64,000 nt of DNA from Acinetobacter modestus (lineage in GTDB: Bacteria > Pseudomonadota > Gammaproteobacteria > Pseudomonadales > Moraxellaceae). The translations under genes and the position numbers were made by a program. Shown piece by piece: positions 49,432-58,327 of this stretch; the first letter of the stretch is position 1; each line of letters starts with the position of its first letter. Below the pieces are notes generated by a model. It searched no databases and was not told the origin of the DNA. It saw only the letters and a program-made list of their open reading frames with translations. Location: the NCBI RefSeq assembly GCF_014636095.1, contig NZ_BMDV01000001.1:436610-500609 (forward strand), given 5' to 3'.

Positions 49432-51378
49432 ATGAAATATTTAGATGATTTACCTAAACGGCATCCAAATCATATTATAGAGAGCAAAGCTGTAGCCGCT
49501 TTTGAAAAAATCATACATGAATCTGAATGTTTCATGATCCAACTAAAGGATACACAGGATTATGGTACAGACTGTCAATTAGAAGTAGTAGATGATGAAC
49601 ATGCTACAAATGTTAGAATCCATGTTCAACTAAAAGGCACTAAAAAAGCCTTGAATAAAGATGGTTCTATCAGTATTGATATAAACAGAACTAATCTGAA
49701 CTATCTAATTTCTCAACGACATTCATTCTTTGTCTGTTATCATATTCCAACAAATACCCTGAAATTCTGTTATGCAGACACTGTATTACGCCAATATGAA
49801 CATTCTAAACAACAATGGACGACTCAACAAACAATTACTGTAAATTTCACTGACTTGCTTACTATTACAAAATTACAATCCTTAGCAAAGCTAGCAAAAG
49901 CTAATTCAAACTCAGTAAGAAATAGTAGAATTAAACAAATTATTACTTCTCCTAGTGAGATGGTAAATACAATTAGAACTATACCTTTTGATCTACATAT
50001 TCCTGAAGATCAAGATCGTGCAGCCTCTTTACTTTTAACCCTTTATAATAGTGGTGAAGATAAAATAATAAGTGATGCATTTGATAGATTTTTAGCACTT
50101 TTTCCATCAAATCATAATGCACTTATGTATTGCTATATGGCTGAAATTAATATTGGAATGGCACAAAAAGAAGTTAATATTGATAGAATTAAAAAAGGAA
50201 TTATCTATCTAGAGTCTAAAATAGAAACTAAACAATTTAGTTCTGGAAGCCTTATATATTCAATTGGAAATGGATACTCTGTATTAGATCTTAATGAAGA
50301 TGCAATCATTGCATATAAAAAATCCATTGATGACTTGGAAGAGAGAGATAGCCAATTGCTAGCCATGTGTTATAAAAATCTTGGCTCAAGTTATGAAAAT
50401 ATTGGAAATCAATCTGAAGCAGTAACTTGTTATAAGAAGTCGATCTCTTACAATAAGCAACTTCCAGAAGCTAACTTTGCATTAGGTAACTTTTATTTAA
50501 AAAATGGTAAATATGAAGAAGCCTTACAACATTTTGATGAAATAGTTTTTAATGAACCTACTACTGAAAAACAATTTTCTGTTTTAGGGTGGAGAGTAAA
50601 TGCTCTTTTTAATCTAAAAGAAGGTCGTTCAGCTTTTCGTGAGATCAATACTCTGCTAAGTAATACATCCAATAATGGGGATTGGATTTGGTTATGGTGT
50701 GCTAAACAAGTTGCTTTGTTTGGACGAGATAGCATTGATAATGCCAAGCTAAGTATTGCATTTTGGGATAGATATCTGAAAAAACACTCTAATTGCCCTC
50801 ATGGAATTAGAGAATGGTTACTGAATCAATTTTATTTACGCTCAGAATCTTTAGATATCGGATTCACTTATCCCGATTTTAAATCTCATTTTGAATCTAT
50901 AATTCAACATATTCAAAACCAAGATGCTGCATTTCTTTGGGATAGACTCGGTCATTGGGCCCAAGATAATAATGATTGGAATGAAGCAGAATATTGTTTT
51001 CAAAATGCTTATAGGCTAGCAAAAGGTGAATATGGCTATTGCTTAGGAACAGCATTATTATTTCTAAATCGTCCAAAAGAAAGCCTACCATTGTTATTAG
51101 AACAAGCATTAAAAATACAACCTGATGATATGAGCTGGTTTCAACTAGCATCAACTTATGAAAAGTTAGGTAAAATAAAAGAATCAATTAATGCCTATAA
51201 AAAAGTAATCTCTTTAAATTCAGAGTATGCATTAGCTTGGTTTAATATGGGAGGCATACATTGGAATAATGGTGATCATAAAAATGCAATCCGTGTATGG
51301 AAAAAGGCTATAAAGAAATTCCAAAATCATGAACTATCAGTTGAGCTTTATAAAAATATACCACACTTATTAGATTAA
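49432..51378 (+). CDS. DUF4365 (PD-(D/E)XK-like) domain fused to TPR repeats
   Basis: The ATG at 49432 follows TAGGT; an in-frame TTG at 49393 lacks a site. The N-terminal 160 residues fit DUF4365: Glu17 in IIESKAVAAFEKI, DYGTD at 43-47 and VQLKGTKK at 65-72, a nuclease-like D...QxK core. From about residue 190 to the end there are TPR-like repeats, clearest in AMCYKNLGSSYENIGNQSEA, ANFALGNFYLKNGKYEEAL, FQLASTYEKLGKIKESINAY and AWFNMGGIHWNNGDHKNAIR. Both this protein and its neighbour therefore carry nuclease-like folds plus a sensing scaffold, pointing to a two-component defence cassette. A terminator follows. Confidence 0.78.
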   Translation: MKYLDDLPKRHPNHIIESKAVAAFEKIIHESECFMIQLKDTQDYGTDCQLEVVDDEHATNVRIHVQLKGTKKALNKDGSISIDINRTNLNYLISQRHSFFVCYHIPTNTLKFCYADTVLRQYEHSKQQWTTQQTITVNFTDLLTITKLQSLAKLAKANSNSVRNSRIKQIITSPSEMVNTIRTIPFDLHIPEDQDRAASLLLTLYNSGEDKIISDAFDRFLALFPSNHNALMYCYMAEINIGMAQKEVNIDRIKKGIIYLESKIETKQFSSGSLIYSIGNGYSVLDLNEDAIIAYKKSIDDLEERDSQLLAMCYKNLGSSYENIGNQSEAVTCYKKSISYNKQLPEANFALGNFYLKNGKYEEALQHFDEIVFNEPTTEKQFSVLGWRVNALFNLKEGRSAFREINTLLSNTSNNGDWIWLWCAKQVALFGRDSIDNAKLSIAFWDRYLKKHSNCPHGIREWLLNQFYLRSESLDIGFTYPDFKSHFESIIQHIQNQDAAFLWDRLGHWAQDNNDWNEAEYCFQNAYRLAKGEYGYCLGTALLFLNRPKESLPLLLEQALKIQPDDMSWFQLASTYEKLGKIKESINAYKKVISLNSEYALAWFNMGGIHWNNGDHKNAIRVWKKAIKKFQNHELSVELYKNIPHLLD

Positions 51379-51441
51379 AAATTAAAATAGAAAAATTTTA
51401 AATTTCACAAACATAAAATAATTTATAAATTAAACTGCATT

Positions 51442-51477
51442 GACAGACTCTACAAATATAGTCTGTCTTTTTATTTA
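51442..51477 (+). terminator. Terminator of the NTPase/DUF4365 cassette
   Basis: An 8-bp stem (GACAGACT with AGTCTGTC, 10-base loop) is followed by TTTTTATTT, 60 bases behind the TPR gene stop. It closes the two-gene unit. Confidence 0.85.
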
Positions 51478-51541
51478 GCTATTTAAATATTAATAAATCT
51501 ATTTTTATTAAATTAAACTTATTTTTAGATATTTTAAAAAA

Positions 51542-51751
51542 TTAACACGGCATTAGAGTCATTGGATACTTTTTATTATCCCACCAATTTTCCACGTCCT
51601 GACGATCAAAGTAAACCGCTGCTTGTCTAGTAGTACCCTCTTTTATAGGTCGTGGGAAAGATACATCTGTTTGTATGAGTTTAGCCAACTTGTCCGCTTT
51701 GATTGATAAAATATGGCACACTTCATTTTTTGTTAGTCTTAGCTTTTGCAT
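51542..51751 (-). CDS. AlpA-like small HTH protein
   Basis: This 69-residue protein has MQKLRLTKNEVCHILSIKAD then a SFPRPIKEGTTRQAAVYFD and VENWWDNKK ending, the AlpA/excisionase MerR-like pattern (helix-turn-helix, wing, then W at the end). Its first codons overlap the end of the replication gene by 13 bases, so the two are co-expressed. It probably controls excision or replication of the island. Confidence 0.75.
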   Translation of the reverse strand: MQKLRLTKNEVCHILSIKADKLAKLIQTDVSFPRPIKEGTTRQAAVYFDRQDVENWWDNKKYPMTLMPC

Positions 51752-52686
51752 ATATTCCCCTTTAATTTTTTATTATTAATGCTGTCTATGTCGATGTTAT
51801 AAGCTAGCAAAAATTTTAATCTCTTACGATAGATTGTTGATCTGTCATATAAAATATCAACATCTCCATTAAGTAAGCAATTATAAAATTTTTTATCTGC
51901 ACTATTTGTTATCTTTGATAAATTAATTACATGACTAAAATCTGGTAGCCGTAATTTCTTTAAACGTATTTTAAAAAACTTATCTAAATCATCTACATCA
52001 CTCCATTGATATGCAAATCTCAAATCCCATTTCTTTAGTTGTCTATAATAAAGTTTAATCTCAGCTCTAATTGTGATATCAGCAAGTGCTTTTAATTCAG
52101 AACTTACAATATCTTTCTTCGTTCTTTTTTGATCTATCTCTTTTCCTTTATGATAGTAACCTAGTACCCATCTTTTAGATGATTGACCAAAATAAACCCC
52201 ATTTTGATATATTGTTTTAGGTTTATAAGGATAATAACCACCTGTTTTTAAATGATCCAAATAATTTAAAGCCAATTTCTTATTATCAAAAGTAATATCT
52301 TGTTTAATATGCAATTGATAAATACGATAATCACATTTTTTAAGAACATCTAATTGCTCATCTGTAGGCTCTACTAAGCCCATTTCAACAAACTTTTTAA
52401 CTACATCTAAGACCAAATCCTCAATATTGGCACATCCTGTAATATTTTGACCATGTAACCATTTATAAAAATTACCACTAATCCTTAATTTTTCATTTAC
52501 AGATTTTACTTTTAAAGTATGTTTATTTTTAGACTCTATATCCTTTGAACGATAAGATGTTTTTGCTTTATCAAAGTTATGATCTTCATCTAAATAAATT
52601 TTTAAACCTTTAGAGAGTTTTTTAGGATCATGACTTATATCAACGATTACATCTAACCAATCTATATTTATTTTATTTATATTCAT
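51739..52686 (-). CDS. Phage/plasmid replication protein, gpII/X family
   Basis: The ATG at 52684-52686 follows AAGGAGATAGA; the longer frame from 52764 is unlikely. The 315-residue protein has INIDWLDVIVDISHDPK near the start, ISGNFYKWLHGQNITGCANI near 75, CDYRIYQLHIKQDITF near 125, and GVYFGQSSKRWVLGYYHKGKE near 175, the pattern of filamentous-phage gene II/X-type replication initiators. It suggests rolling-circle replication of the excised island or a captured filamentous-phage replicon. I assign the family from pattern; the catalytic tyrosine is not pinpointed. Confidence 0.75.
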   Translation of the reverse strand: MNINKINIDWLDVIVDISHDPKKLSKGLKIYLDEDHNFDKAKTSYRSKDIESKNKHTLKVKSVNEKLRISGNFYKWLHGQNITGCANIEDLVLDVVKKFVEMGLVEPTDEQLDVLKKCDYRIYQLHIKQDITFDNKKLALNYLDHLKTGGYYPYKPKTIYQNGVYFGQSSKRWVLGYYHKGKEIDQKRTKKDIVSSELKALADITIRAEIKLYYRQLKKWDLRFAYQWSDVDDLDKFFKIRLKKLRLPDFSHVINLSKITNSADKKFYNCLLNGDVDILYDRSTIYRKRLKFLLAYNIDIDSINNKKLKGNICKS

Positions 52687-53344
52687 TCTATCTCCTTGTT
52701 CTATTTTATTATTTTTAATTAATATCAAAAAATACACATGATTATCTTGTATAAGGTAAAACACTTAACTTAAATGAGTAGATATAAAGAATTGAATATA
52801 CTGAATTTAAAAAATGTTATAATTATATAATGTCAAAATGCAACAAATGTACTATTAATATTAACAACAGGCAACTATTCTACTCTTTTTAATCACAAAA
52901 AGCAATCGCTATCTCTGATAATTTTACATAAAATTTTAAAAAGTAGATTACACCAAGACCTCATGTTTAAAAAATTTCTAATTTTTTCTTTATCCCTCTC
53001 ACTTTGAATCAGATTCAGTTATGAAAGTTTTTTCTGCTACCGTGTATAGAGTTCTATACGTTAAGGAAATGCAAATCAAATGCTATCATTTATTTTTAAA
53101 TAAAATTCCGTTGACACGTTGTTTCACACATGTCAAATAATCTTAATAATATACCTTTATCTCAAAACTAGATTTTCCCATCTCACTTTTCATTTGAATG
53201 GCGAAAAATAGAATTTATCATTCATATAATTAATTTATAAAGTATATTAATCAATAATTTTTTTATTTTTAGTATTAAAATTCAATTAAATCATAATAAA
53301 ATAAAGCTCATCCCTTGTGGAACAAGCTTTTTAATTAAATTATT
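52687..53344. other. AT-rich non-coding region upstream of the replication gene
   Basis: About 660 bases with no gene. The strand behind the replication gene is very AT-rich, and a possible weak hairpin (AAGCTTGTTCC...) lies at 53305-53334 behind the lipoprotein gene. A replication origin for the gpII/X protein would be expected near here, but I see no defining nick motif. Confidence 0.4.
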
Positions 53345-53893
53345 TTAACGCCGTGTCGTGTTAAATTGGTAATTCCCATAGTCCGTCTTCACTTCAATTT
53401 CTTTTGCAAAATTTGCATCACAATTTATTGCAAGCTCAACTACTTGTCCAAATTTCAAATTAGCAGGTAATTTATTATTGTGATCATATTCACCGATGCC
53501 ACAATTATTACCACGATTAATAATAATATCATTGATCGTAACATCATCTACTTTAGACTGAATGACTACATTATATGCTAGCTTTCCATAAACTTTTGTA
53601 TTGAACTCATTCATATTAAAGGAAACCTCTACAGGTTCTCCCTCTAAAATTTGCTTTATTGGATTGGCTGTACCTTGATCCTCATATCCTAAATTTTCAT
53701 CAACCGCACTATCATCTGCTAATGCATCTGCACCTGCTAATGGATCAGCTTCGGCTGCCGCAGCCACTGCTTCTTCAGCTTGTTCTTGTGCTGTTGTTGC
53801 ACCTACTGCCTGTTCACTTTTAGATTCACTACATCCCCATACAAAATATAGAGATGTTGTCATTAAGCCCCAATACAACAATTTTTTTAGCAT
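53345..53893 (-). CDS. Lipoprotein of unknown function
   Basis: This 182-residue protein has a signal peptide with lipobox VWGC at residue 21, a Ser-Glu start (SESKSEQ, Asp not at +2), an Ala/Asp-rich linker to about residue 65, and a compact C-terminal domain with two Cys (NNCGIGEYD, AINCDANFA), possibly a disulfide. No family is recognised. It stands in the island between replication and regulatory genes and could be a surface-acting cargo such as superinfection exclusion; this is inference. Confidence 0.7.
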   Translation of the reverse strand: MLKKLLYWGLMTTSLYFVWGCSESKSEQAVGATTAQEQAEEAVAAAAEADPLAGADALADDSAVDENLGYEDQGTANPIKQILEGEPVEVSFNMNEFNTKVYGKLAYNVVIQSKVDDVTINDIIINRGNNCGIGEYDHNNKLPANLKFGQVVELAINCDANFAKEIEVKTDYGNYQFNTTRR

Positions 53894-53978
53894 AATTACA
53901 CCATTATAAAGTCATCATTTATTACTTACTCACCTTATAAACCTATTGATACCTTGTTGTTAGGTTTAAAAAGTTAAG

Positions 53979-54063
53979 TAAAGTACGTAACTAAAGTTTA
54001 ATAATTTGCGTAATTAAAATCAAATATTACGTAACTATTAGTTAAGCTAATTATTTTTAGGTA
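53979..54063. promoter_or_regulatory. Putative operators for the XRE-like pair
   Basis: The leader of the first regulator gene holds TACGTAACTA twice (near 53985 and 54027) and the inverted repeat TAACTATTAGTTA near 54032. TTTAGTTAAG and CTAACTAAA words recur in the gap before the second copy (54478-54565). This is consistent with autoregulation. Confidence 0.5.
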
Positions 54064-54468
54064 ATGAAGAATGATGATGAAAAAACCTTATTTGCAAGTC
54101 GATTAATCAAAGCCATGCAAGCCAAAGGTTATGAAGCTAAGGCTTCTATTTTAGAAAGAGAGTTCAATTTGAACTATTCAGGCAGACCCATGACATTACA
54201 CGGGGTACGCAAATGGCTCATCGGGGAATCTATTCCATCAGGTGACAAATTGCTTACACTTGCTAAATGGCTAGATGTACCACCTGAAGAATTAGCCTTT
54301 GAAAAAGACATCCAAAAAGCAATTGCACAACGGGATGCCCGTTGGCAGCAAGATATTGGTTATAGGGACAAGGAAGTATTTGAAGCTTTTATAGCACTAC
54401 CGCCAGCACATAAAAAAGTGATTCGGGATATGATTGTTGCTTTGTCCAATAACTCCACAAAACATTAA
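54064..54468 (+). CDS. Small DNA-binding regulator, copy 1
   Basis: This 134-residue protein begins with NDDEKTLFASRLIKAMQAKG. GVRKWLIGESIPSGDKLLTL near residue 40-60 is the helix-turn-helix region of XRE-like phage regulators, followed by a coiled tail ending SNNSTKH. Its paralogue lies 124 bases downstream, and the pair are convergent with ptuB. AGGTA lies almost directly before the ATG, a poor spacing; a start at one of the next ATGs is possible. Confidence 0.72.
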   Translation: MKNDDEKTLFASRLIKAMQAKGYEAKASILEREFNLNYSGRPMTLHGVRKWLIGESIPSGDKLLTLAKWLDVPPEELAFEKDIQKAIAQRDARWQQDIGYRDKEVFEAFIALPPAHKKVIRDMIVALSNNSTKH

Positions 54469-54592
54469 AGTCCTAGTCTTTAGTTAAGTAAAAATTGACT
54501 AAAAGTCTAATTAAAAACATGACAAAAATCATAGTCTATTGACTATTGATAAAGTCACCTAACTAAAAGTCAGTTTTTTTTATTATCCAAAA

Positions 54593-54991
54593 ATGAACAA
54601 TGAAAAAACGCTTTTTGCGCAACGCCTCATTATAGCAATGCAGGCTAAAGGCTACGATGCTAAACCGTCTATTTTAGAGCGGGAATTTAACTTGCGTCAT
54701 AATGGCAAACCTGTAACGCTTTACGGTGTTAGGAAGTGGCTATTAGGGATGTCTATGCCGTCAAGTGATAAGTTGCTTACACTTGCTCAATGGTTAGATG
54801 TATCACCAGAAGAATTAGCTTTTGAAAAAGATATTAAAAAAGCGATTGCCCAACGAGAAGCTCGTTGGCAACAAGACATTGGTTATAAAGATAAAAACAT
54901 TGCAGATGCTTTTTTAGCCCTACCGCCGTCCCATAAAAAAGTGATTCGGGATATGATTGTTGCGTTGTCGAATAATCCACAAAAAAATTAA
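54593..54991 (+). CDS. Small DNA-binding regulator, copy 2
   Basis: This 132-residue paralogue of the preceding protein shares most of its length, e.g. MQAKGYDAKPSILEREFNL and FEKDIKKAIAQREARWQQDI. Differences are spread evenly, so the duplication is not recent. The ribosome site is weak (TTATCCAAAA before ATG). Its stop lies 5 bases from the end of ptuB on the other strand. Confidence 0.72.
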   Translation: MNNEKTLFAQRLIIAMQAKGYDAKPSILEREFNLRHNGKPVTLYGVRKWLLGMSMPSSDKLLTLAQWLDVSPEELAFEKDIKKAIAQREARWQQDIGYKDKNIADAFLALPPSHKKVIRDMIVALSNNPQKN

Positions 54992-54996
54992 GTGAC

Positions 54997-55644
54997 TTAT
55001 TTATTGCCATCAACCCAATTTTGCAAGGCTTTACTAATGACGGGGGCAAATGGTTGTAATTTACCATCGGATACTTGATGCAAGTCATCAATCAATAAGG
55101 TTAATAGCTCATCATCCTCAATCAAGTCATCTATATTGATGCTTTGGGTAAATAAAAAGTTAGCAATCGCTTGTTTACGCATATCGACCAACTTTTGATT
55201 TTGCTGCAAGCTATCGCCTAATCTTAGTACATCAATGGTTTGTTTGGCATCATCAGTTAAGCCTGTGACCGTGCCACTAAGATTAAAATTAAACTCCGTT
55301 TTACAACGTGGTGACAATGGACTAATGGCGATTTCTTGATTTTCTTTTGCATCATCACAACAGCCTTTAGTCGTACAACTTGCCACAATATTATTAAAAG
55401 CAAAGCTAAATTGTGGATAACCCTGTCTTGGCAAGATATGCTCATTCATACAATCATGGTCTTTTACCCCAACTTGCCGACAACAATAAGCACATAAATA
55501 AGCTTGTTCAGCCAAACATGCCTGTCTAATTGCTAGGCGTATTTGTTCAGGATCATCCCCTAAATCATCATATCTATGCGTTGGGTTTTTACGTTTATAT
55601 TCGGTTAATTCAGTCGGTTCAGACCCCTTATTAATCTGTTGCAA
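54997..55644 (-). CDS. ptuB: PtuB-like HNH endonuclease (Septu / retron-Ec78 type)
   Basis: This 215-residue protein has QAYLCAYCCRQVG with a zinc-type CxxC near residue 48, NEHILPRQGYPQFSFAFNN with the HNH His/Asn near 68-85, and CTTKGCCDDAKEN with a second Cys set. This is the pattern of PtuB and retron-associated HNH proteins. It follows ptuA with a 1-base gap, so they form one operon. In Septu systems PtuB cuts nucleic acid while PtuA controls it. Confidence 0.82.
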   Translation of the reverse strand: MQQINKGSEPTELTEYKRKNPTHRYDDLGDDPEQIRLAIRQACLAEQAYLCAYCCRQVGVKDHDCMNEHILPRQGYPQFSFAFNNIVASCTTKGCCDDAKENQEIAISPLSPRCKTEFNFNLSGTVTGLTDDAKQTIDVLRLGDSLQQNQKLVDMRKQAIANFLFTQSINIDDLIEDDELLTLLIDDLHQVSDGKLQPFAPVISKALQNWVDGNK

Positions 55645-55645
55645 C

Positions 55646-56968
55646 CTATTTCCCCTGCTTGGCTATGGTTCTTTTTTTCAACATAGCCACAAGTCGCATT
55701 ACATCTAGCTGATCACTACCAAGTTCAGATTTCAAAGTTTCAATTAACTGACTTGCCTGTTCCAACTGGTTGTTTTGGATTGCATCCATTGCTTGTATGA
55801 TTTGTTCAGCAACTTTAGGATTACGGTAGTTGGTATCCATATATTGCAATAATACCGTGTTGGCATCTTGCCCATATAATGATGGTAAAGCGGTAATATC
55901 TTGTCCATCTAAGTCATACACTAAAATGTTTTGGGTATCAGAGATAACCAATGGCGAATGTGTAGTTAAGATAAATTGGCAATTTGGGAAAGTTGTTTGT
56001 AAGCGTTGTATGATTGATCGTTGCCATTGTGGATGCAAGTGCATATCAATTTCATCAATTAAAATAATACCTTTACCATGTAAAGGATTCTCTAAGCTCG
56101 GGTTCATCATAGCCAAACGGCGTGCAATATCACCAACCAAAGCCATTAATGATTTTTCACCTTGTGATAATTGGTTAACATTTAATGTTTTGTCATTTTT
56201 ATCAACTGACATATGCAAACGTGGTTTACGCTGTACCCGCAAATTTCTGAAAGTTGGCATAAACTCTTCAATTGCTCTACGAACCGCATTAAGTTGATCA
56301 TCTTCATACATATATGCACGATGAACTACTTCAATAGACGCTTCTTTATAGGCTTGTACCATATTTTTAAAATTTTCATTCTCCACATCTTCCCTATCTC
56401 TAAACCACTCAAAAAAACGCCTAAAATCTACAGCATTATCTAAAGCATTGTCATAACCATTAATCTGCAAAAATTGATGCTTTTCCCGTATCTTTAATGG
56501 AATGTCAATTACACTGCGTTCTACGGGATAAAATGCAATTAGTGGTAGACTACTTTGATCATCTTCCCCAAGCCATTGTTTATAGTGGTCGGTTAGTTGA
56601 TTTAGCTCCGTTAAATGCGTAGTAAATTCAGCTTTTCTCGCCGTGCGGTTTTTCGTTATACGCCATGTATAGGCTTGGCTTTGTTGTTGCAGGTTTTTAT
56701 CATTAACAATGATTTCGACTGCTGCTGCATTGGCTGTATTTAAAATCACGCTTTCAGGGATCGGCGTACCATTAGACTTGTCATGTTTTAAACGGGCTAC
56801 AAACCAAGTCAATGCCGTTGCTACCGACTTTAATAGTGACGTTTTACCACTACCATTATTGCCAATAAAAACCGTGATATTGGATGGATAGCGTTGCGTA
56901 GGTGCTAAAGACACGCTTAGGTCTTGGAATCGCCCAATATTTTTTAGACTAAAGCTTTGTATCTGCAT
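55646..56968 (-). CDS. ptuA: PtuA-like AAA ATPase (Septu / retron-Ec78 type)
   Basis: This 440-residue ABC/SMC-like ATPase has Walker A FIGNNGSGKTSLLK near residue 35, signature QLSQGEKSLMALVGDIARRL near 275, Walker B IILIDEIDMHLHPQWQRSI near 310 and THSPLVISD with the switch His. This is the retron-Ec78/Septu PtuA pattern. It is first of a two-gene operon with ptuB. No reverse transcriptase or ncRNA-sized gap is present, so this is a retron-less Septu-type pair. Confidence 0.82.
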   Translation of the reverse strand: MQIQSFSLKNIGRFQDLSVSLAPTQRYPSNITVFIGNNGSGKTSLLKSVATALTWFVARLKHDKSNGTPIPESVILNTANAAAVEIIVNDKNLQQQSQAYTWRITKNRTARKAEFTTHLTELNQLTDHYKQWLGEDDQSSLPLIAFYPVERSVIDIPLKIREKHQFLQINGYDNALDNAVDFRRFFEWFRDREDVENENFKNMVQAYKEASIEVVHRAYMYEDDQLNAVRRAIEEFMPTFRNLRVQRKPRLHMSVDKNDKTLNVNQLSQGEKSLMALVGDIARRLAMMNPSLENPLHGKGIILIDEIDMHLHPQWQRSIIQRLQTTFPNCQFILTTHSPLVISDTQNILVYDLDGQDITALPSLYGQDANTVLLQYMDTNYRNPKVAEQIIQAMDAIQNNQLEQASQLIETLKSELGSDQLDVMRLVAMLKKRTIAKQGK

Positions 56969-57092
56969 ACTTACCCACGATTCCCTAAATGTTTCAAATC
57001 CACCATACTATATCAATTTCTTTGCTTTTAAGGGTTTAGTATTGTGATTACTTTAATATTTTTACATTAAGCAATCACTATTTCTTGTTTCC

Positions 57093-58310
57093 TTATTCTT
57101 TTACTAAATTATCAATATAGTCTGCCCACCATTCCATCATCCCAACTCGTTCTTCAAGGTGTGACCCTTTATCATACGCACCTTTTACACCTTTTTTCAT
57201 ATGGGCTAAACATGCTTCAACCACTTGCTCTTTATCACTAAATTGATTGTTCAAGGCGGTACTTGCAATATGTCTAAAACCATGTGGGTTTTGTCGCCCT
57301 TTATAACCCATACGATTTAATGCCATATTAAAGGTGTTGTCCGATATAGGCTTATTTAGGCTATTACGACCTACAAACAATAAATCAGATTCCGTCCGAT
57401 ATTGCTCTAATTCTTTTAATAATGTGATGGCTTGCTTAGGTAAAGGTACAGCATGGGCAATGCCTTTTTTCATAATATCGGCAGGCTTAATCCAAATTGC
57501 TTTTTCAAAATTAAATTGATCCCAAGTCGCAAAACGTAGCTCTACGGGGCGTGGGAATAATAAAGCCATTAGTTCCAAACCAATCGCCAATTTACGTTGA
57601 TGATGATTACGTATATCTGTAATTAATTGGGGCAATTCATCTATTTCGACAAACTTCATATTCCCCCCATCATTTTTATCTAAATGCTTGGTCATCCCAT
57701 CAATTGGGTTATAGTTGATCTTTGCTTGGAATTTCGCCCAATCATAAGCATTACGGCAATAAGATGTTAATTTTTCAACTTGGGTGTGGATGTTTAATCC
57801 ACGCTGCAAACCTTGAAAAAAATCAAACCATTCTTTAGGGGTAATTTCAGTAAAATTACGTTCACCAAATTTAGGGATGATATGACGATTAATAGATTTT
57901 TGTGCCTTATCAAAAGTTACTGCGCCCCATGCGGATTTTCTAGTATCTAACCACTCAGCCATTAAGATACTAAACTTTTGCCCCTCAATCTGTTGTTGCT
58001 GCTGTTTGATGTGTTTTCTTGTTTCTAAAACTTCCCCATTAGCTAATTTTTCAGATAGCTCACTAGCCTTACGCCTTGCTGCTGCGCCACTGACACTTGG
58101 ATATCCACCAAGCCCTTTCCATGAATCATTGCCTTTTTCATTTTTATAACGTAGTTGCCAAGACTTCTTCCCTGTCTTTTGCACTAGAAAATACAATCCG
58201 CCTGTATCACGTTCACGATAATCTGTGTCTTCGGGTTCTAAATTTGCCAAAGTCGTATCGGACAATGGTCTTTTCTTAATAGCATTTCTTTTCATTTCAC
58301 GCTGTATCAC
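57093..58310 (-). CDS. Tyrosine integrase of the island
   Basis: This 405-residue P4-type integrase has an N-terminal DUF4102 domain (TGGLYFLVQKTGKKSWQLRY), then catalytic boxes: Arg in FPRPVELRFATWDQF near residue 255, HGFRHIASTALNN near 340 and Tyr in VKGAYDKGSHLEERVGMM near 375. The frame starts at a GTG; an ATG five codons in is an alternative start. It reads away from tRNA-Val and lies 160 bases from attR. Confidence 0.92.
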   Translation of the reverse strand: MIQREMKRNAIKKRPLSDTTLANLEPEDTDYRERDTGGLYFLVQKTGKKSWQLRYKNEKGNDSWKGLGGYPSVSGAAARRKASELSEKLANGEVLETRKHIKQQQQQIEGQKFSILMAEWLDTRKSAWGAVTFDKAQKSINRHIIPKFGERNFTEITPKEWFDFFQGLQRGLNIHTQVEKLTSYCRNAYDWAKFQAKINYNPIDGMTKHLDKNDGGNMKFVEIDELPQLITDIRNHHQRKLAIGLELMALLFPRPVELRFATWDQFNFEKAIWIKPADIMKKGIAHAVPLPKQAITLLKELEQYRTESDLLFVGRNSLNKPISDNTFNMALNRMGYKGRQNPHGFRHIASTALNNQFSDKEQVVEACLAHMKKGVKGAYDKGSHLEERVGMMEWWADYIDNLVKE

Positions 58311-58327
58311 GAGTTAAGTTTTAATCA

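Noticed and set aside
55830..56297. Plus-strand open frame of 155 codons
   Set aside because: Antisense to ptuA, whose motifs are complete; Cys/Ile-rich text without any fold-like pattern.
54997..56968. Complete retron Ec78-type system
   Set aside because: PtuA/PtuB-like genes are present, but no reverse transcriptase gene and no room for one between them or the integrase.
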